From positions 20,276 through 57,440 of the forward strand of contig DYMG01000004.1 of assembly GCA_020721655.1 (NCBI GenBank): a DNA stretch of 37,165 bases. Direction: 5' to 3'. The stretch is from Paludibacter propionicigenes (GTDB taxonomy: Bacteria; Bacteroidota; Bacteroidia; Bacteroidales; JAFGXI01). Below, one piece after another: positions 16,188-24,766 of the stretch; position 1 is the stretch's first letter, and the number at the start of each line of letters is the position of its first letter. A program made the translations under genes and the position numbers. Under the pieces are notes generated by a model. It ran no database searches. It was given only the letters and a program-made list of their open reading frames with translations, and was not told where the DNA came from.

Positions 16188-17573
16188 ATGAATGCAGATT
16201 TCTTTCAAGGATACAAAGGAGAAGCCTTAGAGCTTCTAAAAAAATATAATGTTCGAGTTTGGGGACAAGCTGAAATTGATACAACCAGAGGTCAATTTAA
16301 AGGTACAGTATTACCTCGTTCAGAAAACGACGACAATAAACACATTGTCGTAAAAGTTATTACAGGTTATAATATTGGGGTTGATGTTTCTACAATTACT
16401 AAAATGAAGGAAACAGGTTACAAAAAAGCAAATTACGCAATTCCCGAAAAAGAATTTCCTACAACACCAAACTTGCCAAATGTAAAACTTTTTGGAACTG
16501 GAGGCACTATAGCTTCTCGTTTAGATTATAGAACAGGTGCAGTAATTCCAGCATTTTCACCGGGCGAACTTTATGGAGCCGTTCCTGAACTTGCCGATAT
16601 TTGCAATCTAAATACCGAAAAAGTTTTTGCTGTTTTTTCAGAAAATATGGGTCCAAGCCAATATATGGCTTTAGCAAAAGCAATAGGAAAAGAAATTGAA
16701 AAAGGAATAGACGGAATTGTAATTGGACACGGAACTGATACTTTGCATCATACGGCAGCAGCACTAACTTTTATGGTGCAAAATTCTCCTGTACCAATTG
16801 TATTGGTTGGGTCTCAACGCTCATCAGACCGCCCAAGTTCCGATGCAGCACTTAATCTTATGCACGCAATGAATGCCGCTGGAAATGGCGACATTGCAGA
16901 GGTTATGATATGTATGTTTGGTCCAACTTCCGACGATTACGGATTACTTCACAAAGGAACCAGAGTTAGAAAAATGCACTCATCGTACCGCTCAACTTTT
17001 AGAACTATAGGCGACACTCCTTTAGCAATGGTTAACAGATATTCTGTAACTCCAATTAAAAAAGATTATAAACCACGCCGAAAAGATAAAAACGTTCAAA
17101 TATTACCATTTTTTGAAACAAAAGTTGCAATGCTTTATTATTGGCCAGGAATTCAACCCGATGCCTTAGATTCTTTAATAGATTCGGGATATAAAGGAAT
17201 TATAATTATAGGAACCGGCTTAGGACACGTAAATAAAGAACTATATCCGGCTATTGAACGTGCAAAAGAAAAAGGAGTTATGCTTTTTATGACACTTCAA
17301 ACTCTTTGGGGATATGTAAATATGTTTGTTTACGATACAGGGCGAGACCTAATGGCAAAAGGAATTATACCGCTTGGAAATATGCTTCCAGAAGTTGCTT
17401 GGGTTAAATTAGGCTGGGTTATGGGACAAACAACCGATCCCGAAAAAGTTAAAGAAATGATGCTAACTCCTATTAATGATGAAATTACAGAGCGTGAACC
17501 ATACAACGGATACATTGTATTGCAAGGAGGAGTGCCTGAGGTTGAAGAATTTATAAAAAAAGTTAGAAAATAA
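16188..17573 (+). CDS. gatD: Glu-tRNA(Gln) amidotransferase subunit GatD (archaeal type, asparaginase-like)
   Basis: A 461-residue protein: the glutaminase subunit that frees ammonia for GatE. Residues about 5-75 are the small GatD N-terminal domain ('NVRVWGQAEIDTTRGQFKGT', 'GYNIGVDVS'), absent from plain L-asparaginases. The type I/II asparaginase fold follows, with catalytic residues in 'GTGGTIAS' (Thr107), 'GHGTDTLHHTA' (Thr/Asp about 185-186) and 'TRVRKMHSS' (Lys about 264). All four key residues known from archaeal GatD are present, so the enzyme should be active. Presence of the N-terminal domain and of adjacent gatE separates it from asparaginase. Confidence 0.95.
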   Translation: MNADFFQGYKGEALELLKKYNVRVWGQAEIDTTRGQFKGTVLPRSENDDNKHIVVKVITGYNIGVDVSTITKMKETGYKKANYAIPEKEFPTTPNLPNVKLFGTGGTIASRLDYRTGAVIPAFSPGELYGAVPELADICNLNTEKVFAVFSENMGPSQYMALAKAIGKEIEKGIDGIVIGHGTDTLHHTAAALTFMVQNSPVPIVLVGSQRSSDRPSSDAALNLMHAMNAAGNGDIAEVMICMFGPTSDDYGLLHKGTRVRKMHSSYRSTFRTIGDTPLAMVNRYSVTPIKKDYKPRRKDKNVQILPFFETKVAMLYYWPGIQPDALDSLIDSGYKGIIIIGTGLGHVNKELYPAIERAKEKGVMLFMTLQTLWGYVNMFVYDTGRDLMAKGIIPLGNMLPEVAWVKLGWVMGQTTDPEKVKEMMLTPINDEITEREPYNGYIVLQGGVPEVEEFIKKVRK

Positions 17574-17663
17574 TTTTTTAATCTTTGAAATATAACCCTC
17601 AAATTTTTATAAACAATTGCAATAAAATTTCATTGAAAAAAAGTGAAAAATTAACTTAATTTT

Positions 17664-20615
17664 ATGGATTTAAGTTTAGAATTACTAGACCTTTCAGAAA
17701 AAATAGAAGGAGAAATAAAAACCGATAACATAACCCGAATTATTTATTCTACCGACGCATCGGCATATAAAGAAATGCCAGATGCCGTAATTTTTCCAAA
17801 AAATAAAAACGACATAAAAGAAATAATACTTTTTGCAAATAAGTTTAAAATTCCAATAATTCCACGAACAGCAGGAACATCTTTAGCTGGTCAAGTTGTT
17901 GGAAAAGGAATTATTGTTGATGTATCAAAACACTTAACTAAAATTATTGAAATTGATGGGCAAAATAGAACCGTTACAGTACAACCAGGAGTTATTAGAG
18001 ATGAACTAAATTTAATATTAGCAAAACATAAATTATTCTTTGCCCCCGAAACATCAACCTCAAACCGAGCAATGATAGGTGGAATGGTTGGAAATAACTC
18101 TTGTGGAGCACATTCACTAATTCACGGCTCAACTCGCGACCATTTAATATCTGTTAAAGGATTTTTAGCTGATGGTTCTGAAGTGGAATTTGGAGCACTA
18201 TCAAACGAAGATTTTAAGAAAAAAACAGTAGGAGTAAGGCTCGAAAATAAAATATATAAACAAATAAACAAAATACTTTCTGATAAATTTTTTTTAGCCG
18301 AAATAGAAAAAGAATATCCATATAAAGAAATAAAACGCAGAAACACCGGTTATGCACTCGATGTTTTGGCAGAAAGTAGTGCGTTTTCGAATAATAATAC
18401 AGAATTTAACTTCGCTAAATTAATTGCAGGCTCAGAAGGAACTCTGTTCTTTATAACCGAAATAAAATTAAATTTAACAACAAAATTACCTTTAGAAAAA
18501 GCTTTGGTATGTGTACATTTAAATTCGGTAGCCGAAGCTGCTAAAGCAAACTTAATAGCATTAAAACACAAACCAGATGCCATAGAACTTATGGATAAAG
18601 ATATTATGGATTTGAGTAAAGAAAATATAACTCAAAAAAATAATAGATTTTTTATAAATGGCGACCCCGGTGCAATTATTATTGTGGAATTTTTGAGAAC
18701 ATCGAAAGAAAATATTCTTGAAGAAGCAAAGGCAATGGAATTGGAAATGAGAGAAAATAATTTAGGATTCGATTTTCCAATTATTTGGGGTAATGATATT
18801 AATAAAGTTTGGGATGTGAGAAAAGCAGGTTTAGGCTTGTTGGCAAACATTCCGGGCGATTTGAAAACAGTTCCTGTAATTGAAGATACAGCAGTTCGTC
18901 CGGCAGATTTACCAAATTATTTAGTAGATTTTCAAAATATTTTAGATAAACACAATTTAAAATGTGTGTATTACGCTCATATAGACACAGGCGAATTACA
19001 TTTTAGACCATTAATAAATCTAAAAACAATCGAAGGTCAAGAAGTTTTTCGTGATGTAGCCGAAGACGTTGCAAAACTTGTTAAAAAATATAAAGGCTCA
19101 TTAAGCGGAGAACACGGCGATGGAAGGCTTCGTGGAGAATTTATTCCTCTTATGTATGGCGAAAAAATTTATAATACTTTTAGGGAAATTAAAAAACTTT
19201 GGGACACAAACAACATTTACAATCCCGGAAAAATTATAGATACACCACCAATGGACTCATTTTTACGTTATAACGCTGAAAAAGAGATACCTCAAATTGA
19301 TACAATTTTTGATTTTTCTGCAACTCAAGGAATTTTAAGAGCTGCTGAAAAATGTAATGGCTCTGCCGATTGTAGAAAAACACACCTTTCGCAAGGAACA
19401 ATGTGCCCAAGCTACCAAGCAAGCAAAAACGAAAGCCAAACAACAAGAGCCAGAGCAAATATATTACGCGAATTTTTAACTAACTCTAAACAAAAAAACA
19501 AATTCAATCATAAAGAAATTTACGATGTAATGGATTTGTGCCTATCTTGCAAAGCTTGTAAGTCTGAATGCCCAAGTAATGTTGATGTAGCAAAACTTAA
19601 AGCCGAATTTTTACAGCATTATTATGACGAAAATGGAGCACCTCTTCGCTCAAAATTGATTGCAAATATTTCAAAAATAAATAAAATTGTAATTAAATTT
19701 AATCCGGTAACAAATTTGTTTTTCAAATGTAAAATAACATCATATTTAATAAACTCATTATTAGGATTTTCAGTTAAACGACAAATTCCACTTTTGCACA
19801 AAACAACATTAAATAATTATATTTCAAAAATAAAACAAGAGTCGGGCAAAAATGGAAAAGTTTATCTTTTTGTTGATGAGTTTACAAATTTTAACGATGT
19901 AGATTTGGGTATTATTGCAATTAGATTACTTAATAAGCTTGGCTATGAGGTTGTTGTAGAAAAAAATGTGGAAAGCGGAAGAACATACCTTTCTAAAGGA
20001 TTTTTGCGAAAAGCAAAAGAGCTTGCCAATGAAAACGTTAAACTTTTGAGCAATAAAATAACCAATGAAACTCCATTAATTGGTATTGAACCATCAGCAA
20101 TACTCACATTTAGAGACGAATACCCCGAACTTGTTGATAAAGAATTAGTAGAAAAATCGAAAGAATTAGCAAAAAATGCTTTAATGATTGATGAATTTTT
20201 GGCATCAGAATTTGAAAAAGGCAAATTTTCTACAGAATTATTTACCAAAGAAAAACAACATATAAAACTTCACGGACATTGTCAACAAAAGGCAATAGCA
20301 TCAACAAAACCAACCATAAAACTATTGTCGATACCAGAAAATTATACTTGCGAAGAAATTCCTTCGGGTTGTTGCGGAATGGCTGGCTCGTTTGGTTACG
20401 AGAAAGAACATTACGATTTGTCGATGAAAATAGGCGAATTAGTTCTTTTTCCAAATATTAGAAAAACTGAAGAAAGTATTATAATTGCTGCAACCGGAAC
20501 AAGTTGTAGGCATCAAATTAAAGATGGTACAAATAGAAAAGCATTACACCCTATAGAAATACTCTATAATGCTATAATACCGAAAGCATTCCTAACTCTT
20601 TCGGAAGTTCAATAG
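17664..20615 (+). CDS. FAD and Fe-S dehydrogenase of the D-lactate/D-2-hydroxyglutarate (YdiJ-like) type
   Basis: A 983-residue protein. An FAD-binding type 4 (VAO) domain comes first (about 30-210, 'PRTAGTSLAGQVVGKG', 'GNNSCGAHSLIHGSTRDH'), then FAD-oxidase C-terminal domain (to about 530, 'HIDTGELHFRPL', 'SGEHGDGRLRG'), then a Fe-S section with 'CNGSADC...GTMCPSY' and the 4Fe-4S motif 'CLSCKACKSECPS', then CCG-type segments 'HGHCQQKA' and 'GCCGMAGSFGYEKE'. Such single-chain enzymes oxidise D-2-hydroxy acids and pass electrons to the quinone pool or cytochromes; the exact substrate is not visible. The last ~13 codons lie inside a MITE-like repeat, so the natural C-terminus ended near 'HPIEILYNAI'. 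Confidence 0.87.
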   Translation: MDLSLELLDLSEKIEGEIKTDNITRIIYSTDASAYKEMPDAVIFPKNKNDIKEIILFANKFKIPIIPRTAGTSLAGQVVGKGIIVDVSKHLTKIIEIDGQNRTVTVQPGVIRDELNLILAKHKLFFAPETSTSNRAMIGGMVGNNSCGAHSLIHGSTRDHLISVKGFLADGSEVEFGALSNEDFKKKTVGVRLENKIYKQINKILSDKFFLAEIEKEYPYKEIKRRNTGYALDVLAESSAFSNNNTEFNFAKLIAGSEGTLFFITEIKLNLTTKLPLEKALVCVHLNSVAEAAKANLIALKHKPDAIELMDKDIMDLSKENITQKNNRFFINGDPGAIIIVEFLRTSKENILEEAKAMELEMRENNLGFDFPIIWGNDINKVWDVRKAGLGLLANIPGDLKTVPVIEDTAVRPADLPNYLVDFQNILDKHNLKCVYYAHIDTGELHFRPLINLKTIEGQEVFRDVAEDVAKLVKKYKGSLSGEHGDGRLRGEFIPLMYGEKIYNTFREIKKLWDTNNIYNPGKIIDTPPMDSFLRYNAEKEIPQIDTIFDFSATQGILRAAEKCNGSADCRKTHLSQGTMCPSYQASKNESQTTRARANILREFLTNSKQKNKFNHKEIYDVMDLCLSCKACKSECPSNVDVAKLKAEFLQHYYDENGAPLRSKLIANISKINKIVIKFNPVTNLFFKCKITSYLINSLLGFSVKRQIPLLHKTTLNNYISKIKQESGKNGKVYLFVDEFTNFNDVDLGIIAIRLLNKLGYEVVVEKNVESGRTYLSKGFLRKAKELANENVKLLSNKITNETPLIGIEPSAILTFRDEYPELVDKELVEKSKELAKNALMIDEFLASEFEKGKFSTELFTKEKQHIKLHGHCQQKAIASTKPTIKLLSIPENYTCEEIPSGCCGMAGSFGYEKEHYDLSMKIGELVLFPNIRKTEESIIIAATGTSCRHQIKDGTNRKALHPIEILYNAIIPKAFLTLSEVQ

Positions 20616-20695
20616 GAATTGGACTAAACAGCTATTGCATCGGCATTATACAATTCATTTACTGGACACTATATATTGTTTATATTTGGTATAAT
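20575..20695. mobile_element. MITE-like repeat, copy 1
   Basis: About 120 bases, recurring at 33588-33711. The core (20601-20695) aligns to copy 2 at close to 90% by eye, including a 23-base identical stretch around 'ATTGGACTAAACAGC'. Ends read ATACCGAAA and, inverted, ATACCAAAT, an imperfect terminal inverted repeat with ATAAT on both sides. Inside is a short hairpin GTTCAAT/ATTGGAC. It starts within the dehydrogenase gene and supplies its stop codon. Confidence 0.7.
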
Positions 20696-20747
20696 TTAGA
20701 TATATAAAAAGTATTTAAAATAAAAACTAAAATATTAAAAAATAATG

Positions 20748-20778
20748 TTTGGAATTATCAAAAAATATTTTACTTTTG
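20748..20778 (+). promoter_or_regulatory. Promoter of tRNA-Ser(UGA)
   Basis: TTTG (20748-20751), 19 bases, TACTTTTG (20771-20778): a full match to the Bacteroidota -33/-7 consensus, ending 10 bases before the mature tRNA. Confidence 0.8.
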
Positions 20779-20788
20779 CACCGCTGTT

Positions 20789-20874
<86 letters not shown>

Positions 20875-20922
20875 AAAGAAGCAAAACAGATAAATTTAAA
20901 TATTTGTTTTGCTTCTTTTTTT
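20875..20922 (+). terminator. Rho-independent terminator after tRNA-Ser(UGA)
   Basis: AAAGAAGCAAAACA pairs with TGTTTTGCTTCTTT across an AT-rich loop and is followed by a T-run, directly after the tRNA. Confidence 0.85.
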
Positions 20923-21016
20923 AATAGCTTACGGTTGCCACACACAATAAAGATATAACACATTACAAAAAAATAAATTTCAGAATTTTATTTTCGATTT
21001 TTGGGGTAAAATATTT

Positions 21017-21045
21017 TTTGAATAATAAATAAAATTGTACATTTG
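21017..21045 (+). promoter_or_regulatory. Promoter of the small T9SS cargo gene
   Basis: TTTG (21017-21020) and TACATTTG (21038-21045), 17 bases apart, fit the Bacteroidota consensus; the ATG follows 27 bases later. Confidence 0.6.
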
Positions 21046-21072
21046 TGAAAACGTAACTTAAAACATAAAAAC

Positions 21073-21561
21073 ATGAAACAATTATTTTTCACATTTAGTT
21101 TGCTTTTTGCAGGAAGTTTTTTATCTGCACAAAATCACGAAGTTGTTGCCTCTGCTGGAGGTTACGATACTACAAGTACTGTAAAAATTAGTTGGACAGT
21201 TGGCGAAACTGTAACTGAAACAATTACCGATAATAATAATATTGTAACACAAGGGTTTCATCAAACTAATTTGACAGCAACTCAAATTGAAGAAAATTTA
21301 ATTTATAATGTAAACTTTGCTGTAAATGTTTATCCAAATCCTACAGTTGAATTTGTTAATGTAGAAATTAAAGCTGATAATTTAGAGGAAGTTGTTTATG
21401 AATTAAACGACAATAACGGTAAATTGCTTTTAAAAGGTAGTTTTAAAACAAATATTGAAAAAATTAATTTTGAAAATTACAAGCCAAGTGTTTATTATTT
21501 AAGAATATACAATAATAAAGGAAATTTTTCTGACACATATAAAATTGTAAAAGGAAATTAA
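21073..21561 (+). CDS. Small secreted protein with T9SS type A sorting domain
   Basis: A 162-residue protein. It has a signal peptide (about 1-19, ending 'GSFLSAQ'), a ~60-residue module 'ASAGGY...KISWTVGETVTET...IVTQGFHQ', then a T9SS type A sorting domain beginning 'VNVYPNPTVEFVNV' and ending 'YKIVKGN'. The module is shared with the equally long protein at 36190. It is predicted to be exported to the cell surface; no enzymatic motif is seen. It is monocistronic, between two tRNA genes with their own promoters. I recognise the family as common in Bacteroidota but know no function for it. Confidence 0.85.
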   Translation: MKQLFFTFSLLFAGSFLSAQNHEVVASAGGYDTTSTVKISWTVGETVTETITDNNNIVTQGFHQTNLTATQIEENLIYNVNFAVNVYPNPTVEFVNVEIKADNLEEVVYELNDNNGKLLLKGSFKTNIEKINFENYKPSVYYLRIYNNKGNFSDTYKIVKGN

Positions 21562-21593
21562 TTTGGATAGTATTAAAAAATTATATACCTTTG
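21562..21593 (+). promoter_or_regulatory. Promoter of tRNA-fMet
   Basis: TTTG (21562-21565) and TACCTTTG (21586-21593), 20 bases apart, directly after the stop codon of the T9SS gene. Confidence 0.75.
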
Positions 21594-21631
21594 CAACCTG
21601 TTAAAAAAGAAGTTCATTATGTAAAATATAT

Positions 21632-21703
21632 TGCGGGGTGGAGCAGAGGCAGCTCGGCGGGCTCATAACCCGTAGGTCGCAGGTTCGAGTCCTGTCCCCG
21701 CTA
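21632..21703 (+). tRNA. Initiator tRNA-fMet (anticodon CAU)
   Basis: A 72-base cloverleaf with anticodon loop CTCATAA. The three G-C pairs closing the anticodon stem (GGG/CCC) mark an initiator tRNA. Position 1 is T and position 72 is T, so the 1-72 pair is unformed, as needed for formylation. The T-loop GGTTCGAGTCC is intact, A73 is the discriminator, and CCA is not encoded. Confidence 0.93.
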
Positions 21704-21704
21704 C

Positions 21705-21740
21705 TAAAAAAGGTTGACGAATATTTGTCAACCTTTTTTA
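21705..21740 (+). terminator. Rho-independent terminator after tRNA-fMet
   Basis: AAAAAAGGTTGAC pairs with GTCAACCTTTTTT around an 8-base loop. Confidence 0.85.
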
Positions 21741-21846
21741 TTTTAACCCAAAATCAGCATTAGGAAATGCTAATTCGATTAAGATTTTGTAATTCAGAAT
21801 TTTTAAAATTCTTCAAACAAAATCTAAGTCGGGGTTACCATCATAA

Positions 21847-21882
21847 AAGCAATAGTTCAATTTTATAAATCTTCTATTGCTT
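21847..21882 (-). terminator. Putative terminator of lysS-gpsA
   Basis: A 9-bp inverted repeat (AAGCAATAG/CTATTGCTT) lies just after the gpsA stop on the minus strand, with a short TTTT at the 3' base of the stem. The rest of 21741-21846 holds further small inverted repeats and no ORF. Confidence 0.5.
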
Positions 21883-21904
21883 AATTCAGGTTTACAAAGT
21901 GAAC

Positions 21905-22894
21905 TTAATCTAAATTAGAAGTAAGTATTCCAAATTCTATTGTTGGGGAAATTTTATCGTAAAGTATGTTATAAACAGCATTAGTAATTGGCATATAAAT
22001 GTTAAATTTTTTGTTTATTTCATAAATGCCTTTTACCGCGTAATAACCCTCGGCAACCATACTCATTTCTAATTGAGCCGATTTTACCGAATACCCTTTA
22101 CCAATCATAGCACCAAAAGTTCTGTTTCTACTAAATTGTGAATAAGCGGTTACTAGTAAATCGCCTAAATAAGCCGAATTTTTAATGTCTCTTGTAATAG
22201 GGTGAACGGCATCAACAAATCGCTTCATTTCTTTTATAGCGTTAGAAATAAGAACAGCTTGAAAGTTGTCTCCATAACCTAATCCGTGAGCTATACCAGA
22301 GGCTACAGCCATTATGTTTTTTAAAATTGCCGAATATTCTGTTCCAAAAATATCGTCAGAACTTTTAGTTTTAATGTATCTACAAGCAAATAAATTTGAT
22401 AAAAATTCTGCGTCATCGTCGTTTTTTGCCGATGTTGTAAGGTACGATAGGCGTTCAAGAGCAACTTCTTCGGCGTGGCAAGGTCCGCTAACAACACCAA
22501 GTTTATCTAAGGGAACGTCGAAATTAATGTGAAGTAAATCGCAGGTTGTAAAATGCAAGTCGGGAATTATACCTTTTACAGCCGAAACCATAAATTTATT
22601 TTTAAAAATATCTTTTTTGCAGTTTTCTAAAGCAATGCCCAAATATGCTGAAGGTATTACTACTATAACCACATCGGCATCGGCAACTGTTTCCTCAATT
22701 GAGTTAAATAAGTTTAATTTAGATGTATCTAACTCAACACTAGTTAAATAAGTTGGGTTGTGATGGTGTTCTTTTATATGTTTTAAATCTGATTCTAATC
22801 GAATATACCAATTTAGTGTTTCAACATTATTTAATAGTATTTTAACTATTGCTGTAGCCCAACTACCATCGCCAATTACTGCAATTTTTTTCAT
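21905..22894 (-). CDS. gpsA: NAD(P)-dependent glycerol-3-phosphate dehydrogenase
   Basis: A 329-residue enzyme that reduces dihydroxyacetone phosphate to sn-glycerol-3-phosphate for phospholipid synthesis. The N-terminal Rossmann loop reads 'AVIGDGSWATA', with 'VSAVKGI' and 'VVSGPCHAEEVA' following. The C-terminal domain carries the catalytic-lysine segment 'ILKNIMAVASGIAHGLGYGDN' and 'LGDLLVTAYSQFSRNR'. The sequence departs somewhat from proteobacterial GpsA (CHAEEV for SFAKEV, YLGDL for GxGDL), which I believe is usual for Bacteroidota. It starts 13 bases after lysS, so the two are probably one transcript. Confidence 0.9.
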   Translation of the reverse strand: MKKIAVIGDGSWATAIVKILLNNVETLNWYIRLESDLKHIKEHHHNPTYLTSVELDTSKLNLFNSIEETVADADVVIVVIPSAYLGIALENCKKDIFKNKFMVSAVKGIIPDLHFTTCDLLHINFDVPLDKLGVVSGPCHAEEVALERLSYLTTSAKNDDDAEFLSNLFACRYIKTKSSDDIFGTEYSAILKNIMAVASGIAHGLGYGDNFQAVLISNAIKEMKRFVDAVHPITRDIKNSAYLGDLLVTAYSQFSRNRTFGAMIGKGYSVKSAQLEMSMVAEGYYAVKGIYEINKKFNIYMPITNAVYNILYDKISPTIEFGILTSNLD

Positions 22895-22907
22895 CGTATT
22901 ATATTAA

Positions 22908-24629
22908 TTAAGCAATCCAATTTTTAACATCTTCTGGTTTTGGATTTGTTAGGTCCAATTTATGTTTTTTGTTCATTCCACAAAGTTCTTGGTGCAATTT
23001 GTTTGGGTTTGCTTGTTTTAAATCTTTTATGGTTAAAAAGCCTATTTTTTTGATTATTGAAACCCATTCAGGAGCAATTCCTAATTCAATAAATAATTGG
23101 TCGGCATCTTGTTGTATTTTCTTTTCCTGACGCATTTGCGGAAAAAATATAACATCTTGAATTGAGTGTGAGTTTGTCATAATCATTGCAAGTCGGTCAA
23201 TTCCAATACCTAAGCCCGATGTAGGAGGCATTCCAATTTCAATTGCACGTAAAAAGTCTTCGTCTAACATCATTGCTTCGTCGTCGCCACGTTTTGCTAG
23301 TAAAAGCTGTTCTTCAAAGCGTTGGCGTTGGTCTATTGGGTCGTTAAGTTCGCTGTATGCGTTGCAAATTTCTTTTCCGTTGCAAACGGCTTCAAAGCGT
23401 TCTACTAATCCTTTTTTGTTTCTATGTTTTTTTGCCAAAGGCGACATTTCAACAGGGTAGTCGGTAATGAATGTTGGTTGTATAAGTTTTGCTTCGCAGT
23501 TTTCGCCAAAAATTTCATCAATAAGTTTTCCTTTTCCCATTGAGTCGTTTATTGGCACGTTTAACTTTGTTGCTGTAATTCTAAGTTCAGCTTCGTCCAT
23601 TTTTGAAATGTCTATTCCGGTAAAGTGTTCTATTGCTTCAAACATAGTAAATCGTTTCCACGGACGTTGAAAATTTATTTCGTTTTCGCCTACTGTTATT
23701 AATGTTGTTCCGTGAATATCTATTGCAATTTTTTCGACCATTTCTTCAACTAAATCCATCATCCAATTATAATCTTTGTATGCAACATATAATTCCATTT
23801 GTGTAAATTCTGGATTGTGAAAGCGGTCCATTCCTTCGTTTCTAAAATCTTTTGCAAATTCGTAAACTCCATCAAACCCTCCAACAATTAGTTTTTTTAG
23901 ATATAATTCGTTTGCAATTCGCATATACAAAGTCATGTCTAAAGTGTTGTGATGGGTTTTAAATGGGCGTGCTGCAGCACCTCCGTAAATTGGTTGTAAA
24001 ATTGGTGTTTCTACTTCTAAGTATCCTTTATTGTTTAAAAATGTACGCATAGAATTTGTTAATTTTGTGCGTTTTAAAAAGGTTTCTTTTACATTAGAGT
24101 TTACTATTAAATCGGTGTAACGTTGTCTGTAACGTTGGTCTGGGTCTGAAAAAGCATCGTAAACTTCGCCATCTTTTTCTTTTACTATTGGAAGTGGTCG
24201 TAACGATTTGCTTAGAACTTTTAATTCGTGAGCTTTTATCGAAATTTCGCCCATTTGAGTTGTAAAAACATCGCCTTTAATGCCTACAATGTCACCAATA
24301 TCGAGTAATTTTTTAAAAACTGTGTTGTAGAATGTTTTATCGTCGGTTAAACAAATTATATCTCTATTTATATAAATTTGTATTTTGCCATATTGGTCTT
24401 GAAGTTCAAAAAATGAGGCATTACCCATTATTCTGCGGCTCATTATTCTGCCTGCTATACTTACGTTTGTGAAATTATTTTCGTCTTTATTATAATTTTG
24501 CTTTATGTCTATTGTTTTTACATTTACATCGTATTTTTCTGCCGGATAAGGATTTATTCCTAATTTAATAAGTTCTGCAAGTGAGTTGCGTCGCACAATT
24601 TCTTGTTCTGATAATTCAATATTACTCAT
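22908..24629 (-). CDS. lysS: Lysyl-tRNA synthetase, class II
   Basis: A 573-residue enzyme that charges tRNA-Lys. The N-terminal OB-fold anticodon-binding domain (about 55-150, '[21 protein letters not shown]') precedes a class II core: motif 1 near '[28 protein letters not shown]', motif 2 '[18 protein letters not shown]' and motif 3 '[11 protein letters not shown]'. After motif 3 there is an extra ~80-residue helical tail ('[18 protein letters not shown]'), a helix-hairpin-helix-like addition that makes it longer than the ~500-residue E. coli enzyme and that I associate with Bacteroidota LysS. A -7 box TATCTTTG lies at plus 24653-24660. Confidence 0.95.
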   Translation of the reverse strand: MSNIELSEQEIVRRNSLAELIKLGINPYPAEKYDVNVKTIDIKQNYNKDENNFTNVSIAGRIMSRRIMGNASFFELQDQYGKIQIYINRDIICLTDDKTFYNTVFKKLLDIGDIVGIKGDVFTTQMGEISIKAHELKVLSKSLRPLPIVKEKDGEVYDAFSDPDQRYRQRYTDLIVNSNVKETFLKRTKLTNSMRTFLNNKGYLEVETPILQPIYGGAAARPFKTHHNTLDMTLYMRIANELYLKKLIVGGFDGVYEFAKDFRNEGMDRFHNPEFTQMELYVAYKDYNWMMDLVEEMVEKIAIDIHGTTLITVGENEINFQRPWKRFTMFEAIEHFTGIDISKMDEAELRITATKLNVPINDSMGKGKLIDEIFGENCEAKLIQPTFITDYPVEMSPLAKKHRNKKGLVERFEAVCNGKEICNAYSELNDPIDQRQRFEEQLLLAKRGDDEAMMLDEDFLRAIEIGMPPTSGLGIGIDRLAMIMTNSHSIQDVIFFPQMRQEKKIQQDADQLFIELGIAPEWVSIIKKIGFLTIKDLKQANPNKLHQELCGMNKKHKLDLTNPKPEDVKNWIA

Positions 24630-24652
24630 TATTTTAATTATAAAATTCGTTG

Positions 24653-24660
24653 CAAAGATA
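24653..24660 (-). promoter_or_regulatory. -7 promoter box of lysS-gpsA (TATCTTTG)
   Basis: Minus-strand TATCTTTG fits TAnnTTTG, 23 bases before the lysS ATG. No clear -33 TTG is seen at the expected distance. Confidence 0.45.
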
Positions 24661-24741
24661 ATATTTAGCTATTAAAAATTGGCTTTTTATTTTATGAAAT
24701 CATTTTAATGTTTAATTAATGTAGCATTTAATCTATTTTAA

Positions 24742-24749
24742 TACTTTTG
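24742..24749 (+). promoter_or_regulatory. -7 promoter box of the NADH dehydrogenase gene (TACTTTTG)
   Basis: TACTTTTG fits the consensus and lies 17 bases before the ATG, implying a leader of only about 10 bases. The -33 element is not obvious. Confidence 0.5.
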
Positions 24750-24766
24750 TTGCCTAATTATTTATT

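Noticed and set aside
14197-17573. GatB plus L-asparaginase instead of GatE plus GatD
   Set aside because: The GAD insert in the first protein and the GatD-specific N-terminal domain in the second, together with their adjacency, fit only GatDE.
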